From positions 124,001 through 188,000 of the forward strand of contig NZ_JARXVF010000001.1 in assembly GCF_029892515.1 (NCBI RefSeq): a stretch of DNA of 64,000 nt, written 5' to 3'. The stretch is from Pseudaminobacter soli (ex Li et al. 2025) (GTDB lineage Bacteria; Pseudomonadota; Alphaproteobacteria; Rhizobiales; Rhizobiaceae). Shown here piece by piece: positions 55,712 to 64,000 of this stretch. The position numbers were made by a program, and so were the translations under genes. Under the pieces are notes generated by a model. It made no database searches. It had not been told where the DNA came from and saw only the letters and a program-made list of their open reading frames with translations. Numbering within the stretch: position 1 is the first letter of the stretch; each line of letters opens with the position of its first letter.

Positions 55712-56155
55712 TCAGTAGACGAGCTCGTGAAGCTCGATGCCGCCCCGGAAGAGCACTTCCTTTATCACCCCTCGAACCGTGATCTTGCAGCCCAAGTTGC
55801 ATTTCGTAAGGAGGTACTGCCGATCACTTCCGCTGAGCTTTTCCGAATCCGTGCTGACCGGATTTGAATCAAACACCTGCGTGGGGTCGGACAGCATCAC
55901 CATTCCGCCCACCGACGTGGCCCTCGCCGCAGTCTCGATTGCCTGGCCACGCATACTTTCGATATCGAGCTTGAGATCAGTAATGCTGACCTGCTTGTAC
56001 TTACTGTCCGGCTTCTGTTCGCCACCCAGGAACTTGTAAGTACCGTCGTCGCCCAGCAGCACCTGGCGACCATCATATGTCTCGACCACTTGATCTGCCC
56101 AAGCGTTCTCGACAAAAACAAATAAAACTGCGCAAAGAGCCGGAATTATTTTCAT
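55712..56155 (-). CDS. Secreted hypothetical protein
   Basis: A 147-residue protein with a signal peptide (MKIIPALCAVLFVFVENAWA), then TYDGRQVLLGDDGTYKFLGG, a pattern of small periplasmic proteins, and two Cys near the end (TKCNLGCKITVRGVIKEVLF) that could form a disulfide. I recognise no named family. The ATG at 56155 has GGAGGG upstream. It is AT-richer than its neighbours. Its role is unknown. Confidence 0.7.
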   Translation of the reverse strand: MKIIPALCAVLFVFVENAWADQVVETYDGRQVLLGDDGTYKFLGGEQKPDSKYKQVSITDLKLDIESMRGQAIETAARATSVGGMVMLSDPTQVFDSNPVSTDSEKLSGSDRQYLLTKCNLGCKITVRGVIKEVLFRGGIELHELVY

Positions 56156-56243
56156 ATCATCCCCTCCGCAAGATTATCTTACTCGAGGATGTCGTTCCGG
56201 CAATAGCTATTGATTCTCTAGCTCAACGAATGCTGTCGCCTGA

Positions 56244-56609
56244 TCATTCTAGGATCGGCTCACCGCAAGGCTTGTAGAGGAGAATGATCCACCAGGAGCG
56301 GTTGACCAGCCCCTTGCTGCCCATCCGCTCGGACAGCGTGTCGACGCCGGTGCACCATTCGACGAGCCGCGGCGACAGGCCGAACTCCTCGGCGAGATAG
56401 GACGACGCCTCGTCGATCCCTTCGGAACAGCCGACCGTCTTGCAGAGATTGGCCTGTGTGGCCACGTCGCGCAGCGCCTCGTGCCCGATCGACGCGACCT
56501 GATACCAGACGACAAAGAGCGCGACGGCCAGCAGCGCCGCGACGCCGAGTCCAATCTTCCAGTAAATCTTCACTCTTCCCTGCCTGCTTGAGAACGCTTT
56601 CATCGCCAT
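56244..56609 (-). CDS. Hypothetical single-pass membrane protein
   Basis: A 121-residue protein. After a basic N-terminus comes one TM helix (IGLGVAALLAVALFVVWYQV, residues ~19-38) and a periplasmic domain with four Cys (LCKTVGCSEG, EWCTG, KPCGE) that could form two disulfides. No family recognised. It probably starts at 56609 or two codons later. Monocistronic by spacing. Confidence 0.7.
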   Translation of the reverse strand: MAMKAFSSRQGRVKIYWKIGLGVAALLAVALFVVWYQVASIGHEALRDVATQANLCKTVGCSEGIDEASSYLAEEFGLSPRLVEWCTGVDTLSERMGSKGLVNRSWWIILLYKPCGEPILE

Positions 56610-56722
56610 CTAGCCAATCGGCGGCAGGCAAGTCAAAAACCCGCTGCGCGCACGACTACATCCAGCGGTGCGCCCAGCAAAAAGGGACCGCAAGCGGCCC
56701 CTCTTTCATCTTTAGCTTCGGC

Positions 56723-57526
56723 TCACGCCCTCGCGTTCGCCGCCGCAACTGCGCGCTTGGCCATCACCAAAACCAGATTGGCGCGGTAATCGGCCGAGGC
56801 GTGCATGTCGGTCATCAGATTGGCCGAGGCCACCTTCACGCCATCGAGCGCGGCAGCATCGAATTTCTTCGCCAGCGCCGCCTCGATTTCCTTCGGGCGG
56901 AACACGCCGTCGTCGCCCGCCCCGGTGACCGCCACGCGCACACCGTCCTTGCCCTTGGCCACGAACACGCCAGCGATGGCGTAGCGCGAGGCCGGGTTGG
57001 GGAACTTTTGGTAGGCTGCCTTCGCGGGTGCTGTGAAGGTCACGGCGGTGATGATCTCATCATCCTTCAGAGCCGTCTCGAACAGGCCCTTGAAGAATTT
57101 GTCTGCCGGGATCTGCCGCTTGTTGGTCACCACGGTAGCGTCCAATGCCATCAGCGCGGCAGGGTAGTCCGCAGCCGGATCGTTGTTGGCGATCGAGCCG
57201 CCGATCGTGCCGCGATAGCGCACGGCCGGGTCGCCGATCACACCGGCAAGCTCGGAAATTGCCGGGCAAACCTTCTTCAGCTTCTCGTCATTGGCGACCT
57301 CATAATGCGTGGTCGCCGCCCCGATCGTCACGGTCTTGCCCGTGATCTTGATGCCTTTGAGCTCGGCGATGTGGTTGAGATCGACGAGATCGGAGGGTGC
57401 GGCGAGCCTCGTCTTCATGGCCGGGATCAGCGTCATGCCGCCCGACAGGAACTTGGCGTCGCCCTTCTTGATGAGCTTTGTGGCATCGGCAACCGAGGAA
57501 GCGCGATGATAATTGACCGAATACAT
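56723..57526 (-). CDS. coxM: CoxM-type FAD-binding subunit, molybdenum hydroxylase
   Basis: A 267-residue medium subunit of the xanthine dehydrogenase/CO dehydrogenase family. The FAD-binding region contains [20 protein letters not shown] and [20 protein letters not shown] (pyrophosphate loops), and the C-terminal CODH_FAD_C domain ends with [20 protein letters not shown]. It passes electrons from the Fe-S subunit to an external acceptor. It is the last gene of a coxS-coxL-coxM operon, 12 bp after coxL. Confidence 0.92.
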   Translation of the reverse strand: MYSVNYHRASSVADATKLIKKGDAKFLSGGMTLIPAMKTRLAAPSDLVDLNHIAELKGIKITGKTVTIGAATTHYEVANDEKLKKVCPAISELAGVIGDPAVRYRGTIGGSIANNDPAADYPAALMALDATVVTNKRQIPADKFFKGLFETALKDDEIITAVTFTAPAKAAYQKFPNPASRYAIAGVFVAKGKDGVRVAVTGAGDDGVFRPKEIEAALAKKFDAAALDGVKVASANLMTDMHASADYRANLVLVMAKRAVAAANARA

Positions 57527-57538
57527 GATCGTTCCTCC

Positions 57539-59893
57539 TCAGTGCTTCGTGGCCGAGCGGATCGCCGCCCACACCTTCTGCGGGGTCGCCGGCATGGTCA
57601 GGTTTTCCGTGCCGATGGCGTCGGTGATGGCGTTGATGACGGCTGGCGGCGAACCGATTGCACCCGCCTCGCCACAACCCTTCATGCCGAGCGGATTGGA
57701 CGGCGATGGCGTGTTCGAGGTCGAAACCTTGAACGAGGGCAGGTCGTTGGCACGCGGCATGGTGTAGTCCATGTAGCTTGCCGTCAGCAACTGGCCGCTG
57801 TCGGGGTCATAATGGGCCCCCTCCAGAAGCGCCTGGCCAATGCCCTGTGCAATGCCGCCATGCACCTGGCCCTCGACGATCATCGGATTGATGACGTTGC
57901 CGAAATCGTCCGCTGCCACGAACTGTACGATCTGGGTCACGCCCGTATCGGGATCGACCTCGACCTCGCAGATGTAGCAACCGGCCGGGAAGGTGAAGTT
58001 CGACGGGTCGTAGAACGCAGTTTCCTTGAGGCCCGGCTCCATGCCGGCCGGCAGGTTGTGCGCGGTGTAGGAGGCGAGGGCCACCTGGAACCACGGCACG
58101 CTCTTGTCAGTGCCGGCCACCTTGAGCGCTCCGTTCTCGATGACGATGTCGCCCTCGTCGGCCTCCATGAGGTGAGCTGCGATCTTCTTCGCCTTTGCCT
58201 CGACCTTGTCGAGGGCCTTGGAGATCGCGCTCATGCCCACCGCGCCGGAGCGTGAGCCATAGGTGCCCATGCCCATCTGCACCTTGTCGGTGTCGCCATG
58301 GACGATGGAGATGGAGTCGAGTGGCACGCCGAGGCGTCCGGCAACGAGCTGGGCGAAGGTGGTTTCATGCCCCTGCCCGTGGCTGTGCGAGCCGGTCAGC
58401 ACTTCGATGGTGCCCACCGCGTTGACGCGCACTTCGGCCGATTCCCAAAGGCCGACGCCCGCGCCGAGCGAGCCCACCGCAGCCGAGGGTGCGATGCCGC
58501 AGGCCTCGATGTAGCAGCTCATGCCGATGCCGCGCAGCTTGCCGCGCTTGGCGGCTTCGGCCTTTCGCTTGGCAAAGCCGGCATAGTCAGCCTCCTTCAT
58601 GGCCGCATCGAGCGAGGCTGCAAAGTCACCCGCGTCGTAGTTCATGATCACCGGCGTCTGATGCGGGAAGGAGGTGATGAAGTTCTTGCGCCTGAGCTCC
58701 GCCGGCGACATGCCGAACTGACGCGCCGACACCTCCATCATGCGCTCCACGAGGAAGGCGGCTTCAGGCCGCCCTGCCCCGCGATAGGCGTCGACAGGAG
58801 CGGTGTTGGTGTAGAGCGCCTTCACATTCCCATGGATGGCCGGAATGTCATACTGGCCCGAGAGCAGCGTCGCGTAGAGATAGGTCGGCGTTGCGGACGA
58901 AAACAGCGACATGTAGGCGCCGAGATTGGCCATGGTGTCGACCTTGAAACCGAGGATCTTGTGGTTCTCGTCGAACGCCATCTCGGCATGGGTCACATGG
59001 TCCCGGCCATGGGCGTCGCACAGGAAGCTCTCTGTGCGATCCGCCACCCATTTGACCGGCACGCCGGACTTCTTGGAAGCCCACAGGCAGACGATCTCCT
59101 CGGGATAGATGTAGATCTTGGAGCCGAAGCCACCGCCGACATCGGGCGCAATGACGCGCAGCTTGTTCTCCGGAGCAACGTTGTAGAACGCGCTCATCAC
59201 CAGGCGCGCGACATGCGGGTTCTGCGACGTCGTCCAGCAGGTGTAGTGGTCTTCGGCCTTGTCGTAGTGGCCGAGTGCTGCGCGTGGCTCCATGGCGTTG
59301 GGCACCAGACGGTTGTTGACGACGTCCATCTTGACCACGTGTGCCGCCTTCTTGAAGGCTGCCTCGGTTTCCTTGACGTTGCCGATCTCCCAATCGAAGA
59401 TCAGGTTGCCTTCGGCTTCGGGATGTATCTGCGGTGCGCCCTTGGCTACGGCCTCTGTCACCTCTGCGACCGATTTCAGCTCTTTATACGTGATCTCGAC
59501 GGCCTCGGCGGCATCACGCGCCTGGCCCTTGGTCTCGGCAACCACGATGGCCACCGCGTCACCAACATAGCGCACCTTGTCAACGGCAAGCGGCGACCAG
59601 GCGCCCATCTTCATCGGCGAGCCGTCCTTGGAATGGATCATCCAGCCGCAGATCAGATTGCCGATGCCGTCTGCCTTCAGTTCCTTGCCGGTCAGCACCG
59701 CGATGACGCCCGGCATGGCTTGCGCCGCCTTCACGTCGATCTTCCTGATCTGCGCATGGGCGTAGGGGCTGCGCACGAAGGCCGCGTGCTTCATACCCGG
59801 AACCACCATGTCGTCCACGTAGCGCCCCGCGCCCGTGATGAATCTCTTGTCTTCCTTGCGCGCCACCCGCGCGCCGATACCTTCAATGCCCAT
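57539..59893 (-). CDS. coxL: CoxL-type molybdopterin subunit (form II CODH)
   Basis: A 784-residue large subunit. The active-site loop reads AYRGAGR (369-375), diagnostic of form II (BMS-type) rather than form I AYxCSFR enzymes. [14 protein letters not shown] and the catalytic Glu segment [14 protein letters not shown] bind and position the Mo-cytosine dinucleotide. Form I enzymes oxidise CO. Form II substrates are less clear, with CO a poor or unproven substrate, so the true reaction is open. The S-L-M gene order also fits form II. Confidence 0.93.
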   Translation of the reverse strand: MGIEGIGARVARKEDKRFITGAGRYVDDMVVPGMKHAAFVRSPYAHAQIRKIDVKAAQAMPGVIAVLTGKELKADGIGNLICGWMIHSKDGSPMKMGAWSPLAVDKVRYVGDAVAIVVAETKGQARDAAEAVEITYKELKSVAEVTEAVAKGAPQIHPEAEGNLIFDWEIGNVKETEAAFKKAAHVVKMDVVNNRLVPNAMEPRAALGHYDKAEDHYTCWTTSQNPHVARLVMSAFYNVAPENKLRVIAPDVGGGFGSKIYIYPEEIVCLWASKKSGVPVKWVADRTESFLCDAHGRDHVTHAEMAFDENHKILGFKVDTMANLGAYMSLFSSATPTYLYATLLSGQYDIPAIHGNVKALYTNTAPVDAYRGAGRPEAAFLVERMMEVSARQFGMSPAELRRKNFITSFPHQTPVIMNYDAGDFAASLDAAMKEADYAGFAKRKAEAAKRGKLRGIGMSCYIEACGIAPSAAVGSLGAGVGLWESAEVRVNAVGTIEVLTGSHSHGQGHETTFAQLVAGRLGVPLDSISIVHGDTDKVQMGMGTYGSRSGAVGMSAISKALDKVEAKAKKIAAHLMEADEGDIVIENGALKVAGTDKSVPWFQVALASYTAHNLPAGMEPGLKETAFYDPSNFTFPAGCYICEVEVDPDTGVTQIVQFVAADDFGNVINPMIVEGQVHGGIAQGIGQALLEGAHYDPDSGQLLTASYMDYTMPRANDLPSFKVSTSNTPSPSNPLGMKGCGEAGAIGSPPAVINAITDAIGTENLTMPATPQKVWAAIRSATKH

Positions 59894-60012
59894 CGAAGTT
59901 CTCCTCCAGAACCTTCAGAAGCGAAAAGCGGATTGCGAATAACGGTAGGGAAAGAACGGCCGGATACGGCCCTTTTGCGCTAATCCGTTCGCTGCCCCGC
60001 GCCCGACTTTTG

Positions 60013-60534
<522 letters not shown>

Positions 60535-60742
60535 GTAACCTCCCTCGGTGCCCGCGCCGTCGCGCCGGTAAGGTCTGCGCACGGCTTGACTGCAATCGCC
60601 ACAGTAGATGACGAAAGCGTATTTCGTATTCCGACATAGCGAGAATGCAAGGCCCCCCTTGAGTCCGCATATTGTACTTTCGCACACGGCCTGCCTGCTT
60701 GGACCAAGACCCAAGGCATTGCCAAATTCAACTTCAGGTACA

Positions 60743-61987
60743 ATGATGCCTGCGACGTGTACGCCGGCGGCGCGGGAGGAAGACGTCGATCGGCCGGTTG
60801 GGGAGGAACCTGCGCTGGTCTGTTCGCGGACAAGCTATGCTTGCGGTCTGTCGGCCCTTACCTATGACAGGGCCGATGCCGATGAATTTGCCCGCGCGGT
60901 CGCTGGCGAAGCATCCTCCATTGATGCCGGTTTTGCCCTGTTCTTCTTTTCCCAGTCGATGATGAGCGCCAGGGCGCTGTCCGATGCATTGACGCGCCAC
61001 GCGCCGGATCTTGCCCATGCCGGCTGCTCCACAGCGGGCGAAATCACGCCCGCCGGTCTCGAAGACGGGCACGTCGTGGCGATCCTGTTTCCGCAGCGCT
61101 CGTTCACCGCAGTGAGCGCCACGATCGAAAACCTGTCCACCGCCCGCATGGACGAGGTCGCCGGCGAGGTGGAAGGGCTGCGGCGCAACCTGCATGCCCG
61201 CACCGGTTCGGCCCGATCTGGCAATGTCTTTGCCATCTGCCTCATTGACGGCCTCTCCTACGCCGAGGAAGCGGTGACTTCGGCGCTTCACTGGGCGCTG
61301 GACGACATTCCACTGATCGGCGGCTCGGCCGGCGACAACCTGAAGTTCGAGACCACCACGCTGATCTCCAACGGCCATGTCGGCAGCGACTGCGCCATCG
61401 TCATCCTGATCGCCACCGACGTGCCGTTCCACGTCTTCAAGACCGAGAACTTTGTTCCGACCGGAGAAAAACTCGTGGTCACCGCCTCCGACCCGGAACG
61501 GCGGATCGTCCGCGAGTTCAACGCCGGCGTGGCCGCCGAGGAATTCGCCGCAGCCGTGGGCATCGTGCACAGCGCGATGACGCCCCTCAGCTTCGCCTCG
61601 CATCCGGTGGTCGTGAAGGTGGGCGGCGAATATTACTGCCGCTCCATCCAGAAGATGAACAAGGACGGCTCGCTGACCTTCTACTGCGCCATCGACGATG
61701 GCGTCGTGCTGTCCATCGCCGAGCCGACCGGCATGGTGGAATCGACCCGCGCCGCGCTCAAGAATGTCAGCGAGCGCCTTGGCGGCATCGACATGATTTT
61801 GGGCTTCGACTGCGTGCTCAGAAGGCTGGATGCACGCAATCGCCAGGTATTCCGCGACATTTCCGAACTGTATCGTACCAACCGGGTGGTCGGATTTGGA
61901 ACCTATGGCGAGCAATATCGTTCAATGCATCTAAACCAGACCTTCACCGGCATCGCTTTCGGGCAGCAGCAACAAGCGGCGGAATGA
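60743..61987 (+). CDS. FIST-domain sensory protein (NosP-like)
   Basis: A 414-residue protein made of FIST_N (residues ~25-215: [40 protein letters not shown], and [20 protein letters not shown]) and FIST_C (~225-370: [20 protein letters not shown], ending with the conserved [11 protein letters not shown]). In Pseudomonas and relatives a FIST protein (NosP) encoded next to NahK binds heme and nitric oxide and controls the kinase. The gene here is likewise followed 12 bp later by a NahK/ErcS'-like hybrid kinase. Heme or ligand binding is inferred. The ATG at 60743 fits the family start; longer in-frame starts exist. Confidence 0.87.
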   Translation: MMPATCTPAAREEDVDRPVGEEPALVCSRTSYACGLSALTYDRADADEFARAVAGEASSIDAGFALFFFSQSMMSARALSDALTRHAPDLAHAGCSTAGEITPAGLEDGHVVAILFPQRSFTAVSATIENLSTARMDEVAGEVEGLRRNLHARTGSARSGNVFAICLIDGLSYAEEAVTSALHWALDDIPLIGGSAGDNLKFETTTLISNGHVGSDCAIVILIATDVPFHVFKTENFVPTGEKLVVTASDPERRIVREFNAGVAAEEFAAAVGIVHSAMTPLSFASHPVVVKVGGEYYCRSIQKMNKDGSLTFYCAIDDGVVLSIAEPTGMVESTRAALKNVSERLGGIDMILGFDCVLRRLDARNRQVFRDISELYRTNRVVGFGTYGEQYRSMHLNQTFTGIAFGQQQQAAE

Positions 61988-61999
61988 TGGCAAGCAAAC

Positions 62000-63337
62000 A
62001 TGCCCATCCGTGACGTTCACGACATCGAAAGGCTCAAGAAGATCAACGAGGCGTTGATCTCGCGCGTCGAGCGCTCGATGGACCAGCAGGGCAACGCGTT
62101 TTCGCTTTTCCAGACCGCGATCAATCTCGAAAACCGGGTGCGCAGCCGCACCGAGGAACTTCGCGCCACCCTGCGCCGGCTGGAAGTGTCGAACGTCGAC
62201 CTCGTCGCCGCCAAGGAAAATGCCGAGCGCGCCAACCTTTCCAAGACGCGCTTCCTCGCCGCTGCCAGCCACGACATCCTGCAGCCCCTAAACGCCGCCC
62301 ACCTCACCGTCTCGGCGCTTGCCGAAGTGCAGACCACGGAGGAAGGCCGCAAGCTGGTGCAGCAGGTGGAGCGTTCGCTGGAAACGATGGAAGAGCTGCT
62401 GCGCATCCTGCTCGACATTTCCAAGCTGGATGCCGGCGTGGTCCAGCCGGAGATCACCGACGTCGCGCTCGAGCCGCTGTTCGCCTCGCTGAAATCTGAT
62501 TTCCAACCGGTGACGGACCAGAAGGGCCTGAAACTCCGCTTTCGCGCCACCAATGCGGTTGTGCGCTCCGACCGCACGCTGCTGCGCCGCATTCTGCAGA
62601 ACATCATCTCCAACGCCATCCGCTATACCCGCACCGGCGGCGTGCTGGTCGGCATACGCCACCGCCGCCGCACCGTCAGGATCGACGTGGTGGACACCGG
62701 TTGCGGCATTCCCGAAGACGAGTACGAGGCGATCTTCGAGGAGTTCCACCGCGCGCCCCAGGCAGCCGAGGCAGACCCGGCCGGCGGCGGGCTTGGACTC
62801 GGCCTGTCTATCGTGCGCCGCATGGCGAGCGCGCTCGGCCATCCGATCACCTTCACCTCGGTCGTCGGGCGCGGAACCATATTCCATCTCGATGTGCCGG
62901 CCGCCAAAACTGCCTTCGTCGAAACTCCCGCTGCCCCTGTCGAGGAGCGGCCGCGTGGCTACGGCCTGTTCGACACCAAGGTGCTGCTGATCGAGGACGA
63001 GCCCGACGTGCAGGATGCGATGACGGTGCTTCTGGAGCGCTGGCAGTGCACGGTGAGATCGGCCGCCTCGACCATCCAGGCGGTGGAGGCCCTGGGCGAC
63101 ACGGCCTGGATTCCCGACATCGTCATCGCCGACCAGCATCTGGAAGGCGGCGACCTCGGCAGCGTCACCATCGCAGCCGTGCGCGACTATCTCAAGCGCG
63201 ACGTGCCGGCGCTGATCGTCACTGGCGACACCTCGGAAACGGTGGCGCAGGCAGCGCGCGACGCCGGTGTCGAACTGATGCGCAAGCCGCTAAAGCCGGC
63301 GCAACTCCGGGCACTGCTGGCGCATCTGTTGGCGTGA
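62000..63337 (+). CDS. Hybrid sensor histidine kinase (NahK/ErcS'-like) with C-terminal receiver
   Basis: A 445-residue cytoplasmic kinase without TM helices. An N-terminal coiled coil (residues 5-75) leads to HisKA with H91 in FLAAASHDILQPLNAAHLTV, an H-box form (ASHDxxQPL) typical of NahK/ErcS'. HATPase follows (NIISNAIRYTRTGG, DTGCGIP, GGGLGLGLSIVRRM) and then a REC domain (~325-445) with phosphoacceptor D378 (IVIADQHLEGG). It has no sensor domain of its own, so input must come from a partner, most simply the FIST protein encoded 12 bp upstream. Output probably passes to the LuxR-type regulator next door. Confidence 0.9.
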   Translation: MPIRDVHDIERLKKINEALISRVERSMDQQGNAFSLFQTAINLENRVRSRTEELRATLRRLEVSNVDLVAAKENAERANLSKTRFLAAASHDILQPLNAAHLTVSALAEVQTTEEGRKLVQQVERSLETMEELLRILLDISKLDAGVVQPEITDVALEPLFASLKSDFQPVTDQKGLKLRFRATNAVVRSDRTLLRRILQNIISNAIRYTRTGGVLVGIRHRRRTVRIDVVDTGCGIPEDEYEAIFEEFHRAPQAAEADPAGGGLGLGLSIVRRMASALGHPITFTSVVGRGTIFHLDVPAAKTAFVETPAAPVEERPRGYGLFDTKVLLIEDEPDVQDAMTVLLERWQCTVRSAASTIQAVEALGDTAWIPDIVIADQHLEGGDLGSVTIAAVRDYLKRDVPALIVTGDTSETVAQAARDAGVELMRKPLKPAQLRALLAHLLA

Positions 63338-63416
63338 GGAAATGGGGAGTAGGGGAATAGGGCAGTAAGGCAGTAGGACTCCAGACGGATTGGCCTCGGC
63401 GCGCCTCCCCCAATCC

Positions 63417-64000
63417 TCAAAATCCCGACGGATCCCGGAACAGGTCGTTATTGTCGAGCTTCGAGACCTCGATCACCGCCTGGGTGCGGCTGTAGACGTT
63501 GAGCTTGCGCAGGATTTCCGAGACATGCGCCTTCACCGTCGTCTCGCCAACCTGCAGTTCATAGGCGATCTGCTTGTTGAGGAGCCCCTGACGCAGCATC
63601 TGCAGCACGCGAAGCTGTTGCGGCGTCAGCTTGGAAAGTCGACGCGCCATTTCGGCCCGGTCCGCACTTTCGGCGTCGAGCGCCTGGGGCTTGTAGTTTT
63701 CCGGCACGTGGATCGCGCCGTCCATCACCGCCCGGATGGCGGCGGCAAGGTCGCTCTTGCGCACCGATTTCGGGATAAAACCCGCCGCACCGTAGGACAG
63801 CGCCTCGGAGATGATCTTGGGTTCCTCATGGCCCGAAACGACCACCACAGGCAGCCGCGGGTGATGGGTGCGAAGCTGCAACAGACCCTCGAAGCCGTGC
63901 ACGTCGGGCATGCTGAGGTCGAGCAGCGCGAGATCGAATGGCTTTGGGCCCGCCAGTATCTCCAGCGCCTCGGTTATGGAGCGCGCCTCGACCGTATCGA
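63417..64000 (-). CDS. LuxR/NarL-family response regulator (start beyond window)
   Basis: At least 194 residues. The frame is open to the right edge, so the first ~20-30 residues are missing. A REC domain shows phosphoacceptor Asp in FDLALLDLSMPDVHGFE, then VVVVSGHEEPKI and the GAAGFIPKS lysine. A C-terminal LuxR HTH follows (LTPQQLRVLQMLRQGLLNKQ, then IAYELQVGETTVKAHVSEIL). The REC and HTH resemble AgmR/ErbR-type regulators that work with NahK/ErcS'-like kinases. It is convergent with the hybrid kinase gene and likely its output regulator. Confidence 0.9.
   Translation of the reverse strand, partial: DTVEARSITEALEILAGPKPFDLALLDLSMPDVHGFEGLLQLRTHHPRLPVVVVSGHEEPKIISEALSYGAAGFIPKSVRKSDLAAAIRAVMDGAIHVPENYKPQALDAESADRAEMARRLSKLTPQQLRVLQMLRQGLLNKQIAYELQVGETTVKAHVSEILRKLNVYSRTQAVIEVSKLDNNDLFRDPSGF

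Noticed and set aside
60734-61915. 393-codon minus-strand ORF
   Set aside because: Antisense shadow of the FIST gene with no protein-like motifs.

Overview
The window looks like a high-GC alphaproteobacterial chromosome of the order Hyphomicrobiales, probably a Mesorhizobium/Aminobacter-like Phyllobacteriaceae member. This is inferred from gene content: short type-2 ArgC, CtaA beside a DUF2842 protein, DUF1289 beside a TIGR02281-type protease, a DUF982 protein, a form II CO-dehydrogenase-type coxSLM cluster, and a PdhS/PleC-like kinase. No rRNA gene is present, so the genus is not fixed.

1-17.5 kb is ordinary chromosome. It carries two tandem CatB-like hexapeptide acetyltransferases, a cupin protein, O-acetylhomoserine sulfhydrylase, small metabolic enzymes, rplM-rpsI with a good terminator, an agmatinase-family enzyme, argC overlapping an APH(6)-like kinase gene, heme A synthase, and a small polysaccharide-export locus (Wzz-like, Wza-like lipoprotein, WcaJ-like initiating transferase). 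A recently fluid stretch follows: an Asn/Gly 13-residue repeat secreted protein, a His/Gly-rich lipoprotein, a long hairpin element and tRNA-Pro(GGG).

17.5-30.5 kb is housekeeping and regulatory: a CPA1 antiporter, CbiZ, YidB-like and GlsB/YeaQ-like proteins, an Lrp regulator, a UDG-family protein, a GST, a thermonuclease, a histidine kinase, CobT, a second-type ClpP, an ArsR/AHSA1 pair with a visible operator palindrome, and dusA.

30.5 to about 52.9 kb is a decayed prophage whose tyrosine integrase sits against the 5' end of dusA, a known attachment target for integrative elements. It retains a lysis cassette (endolysin, overlapping spanin pair, holin-like protein) and distal tail genes in the order tape measure, two tail proteins, NlpC/P60-like peptidase, tip/hub, fibre, two small proteins. 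Head and packaging genes are absent and the tape measure gene is cut at its 5' end. Between lysis and tail genes lies a 10-kb cargo block of envelope-glycan genes: a DUF1796 protein, an MsbA-like ABC exporter, a methyltransferase, a GT29-like and a GT25 glycosyltransferase, and two OafA/OafB-type O-acyltransferases. The two acyltransferases share an identical 374-residue membrane half and carry divergent SGNH domains. Three of the cargo units are preceded by broken copies of phage lysis or tail genes, which suggests a recurrent cassette-insertion site for surface-antigen modification. This is the most novel-looking part of the window.

53-64 kb returns to chromosome: an EF-hand protein, a DUF982 protein, a DedA protein, two small envelope proteins, and coxS-coxL-coxM (molybdenum hydroxylase, AYRGAGR form II). 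Divergent from the cox genes is a FIST-domain protein, a NahK/ErcS'-like hybrid histidine kinase and a convergent LuxR-type response regulator. That module resembles the NosP/NahK gas-sensing pair of Pseudomonas.
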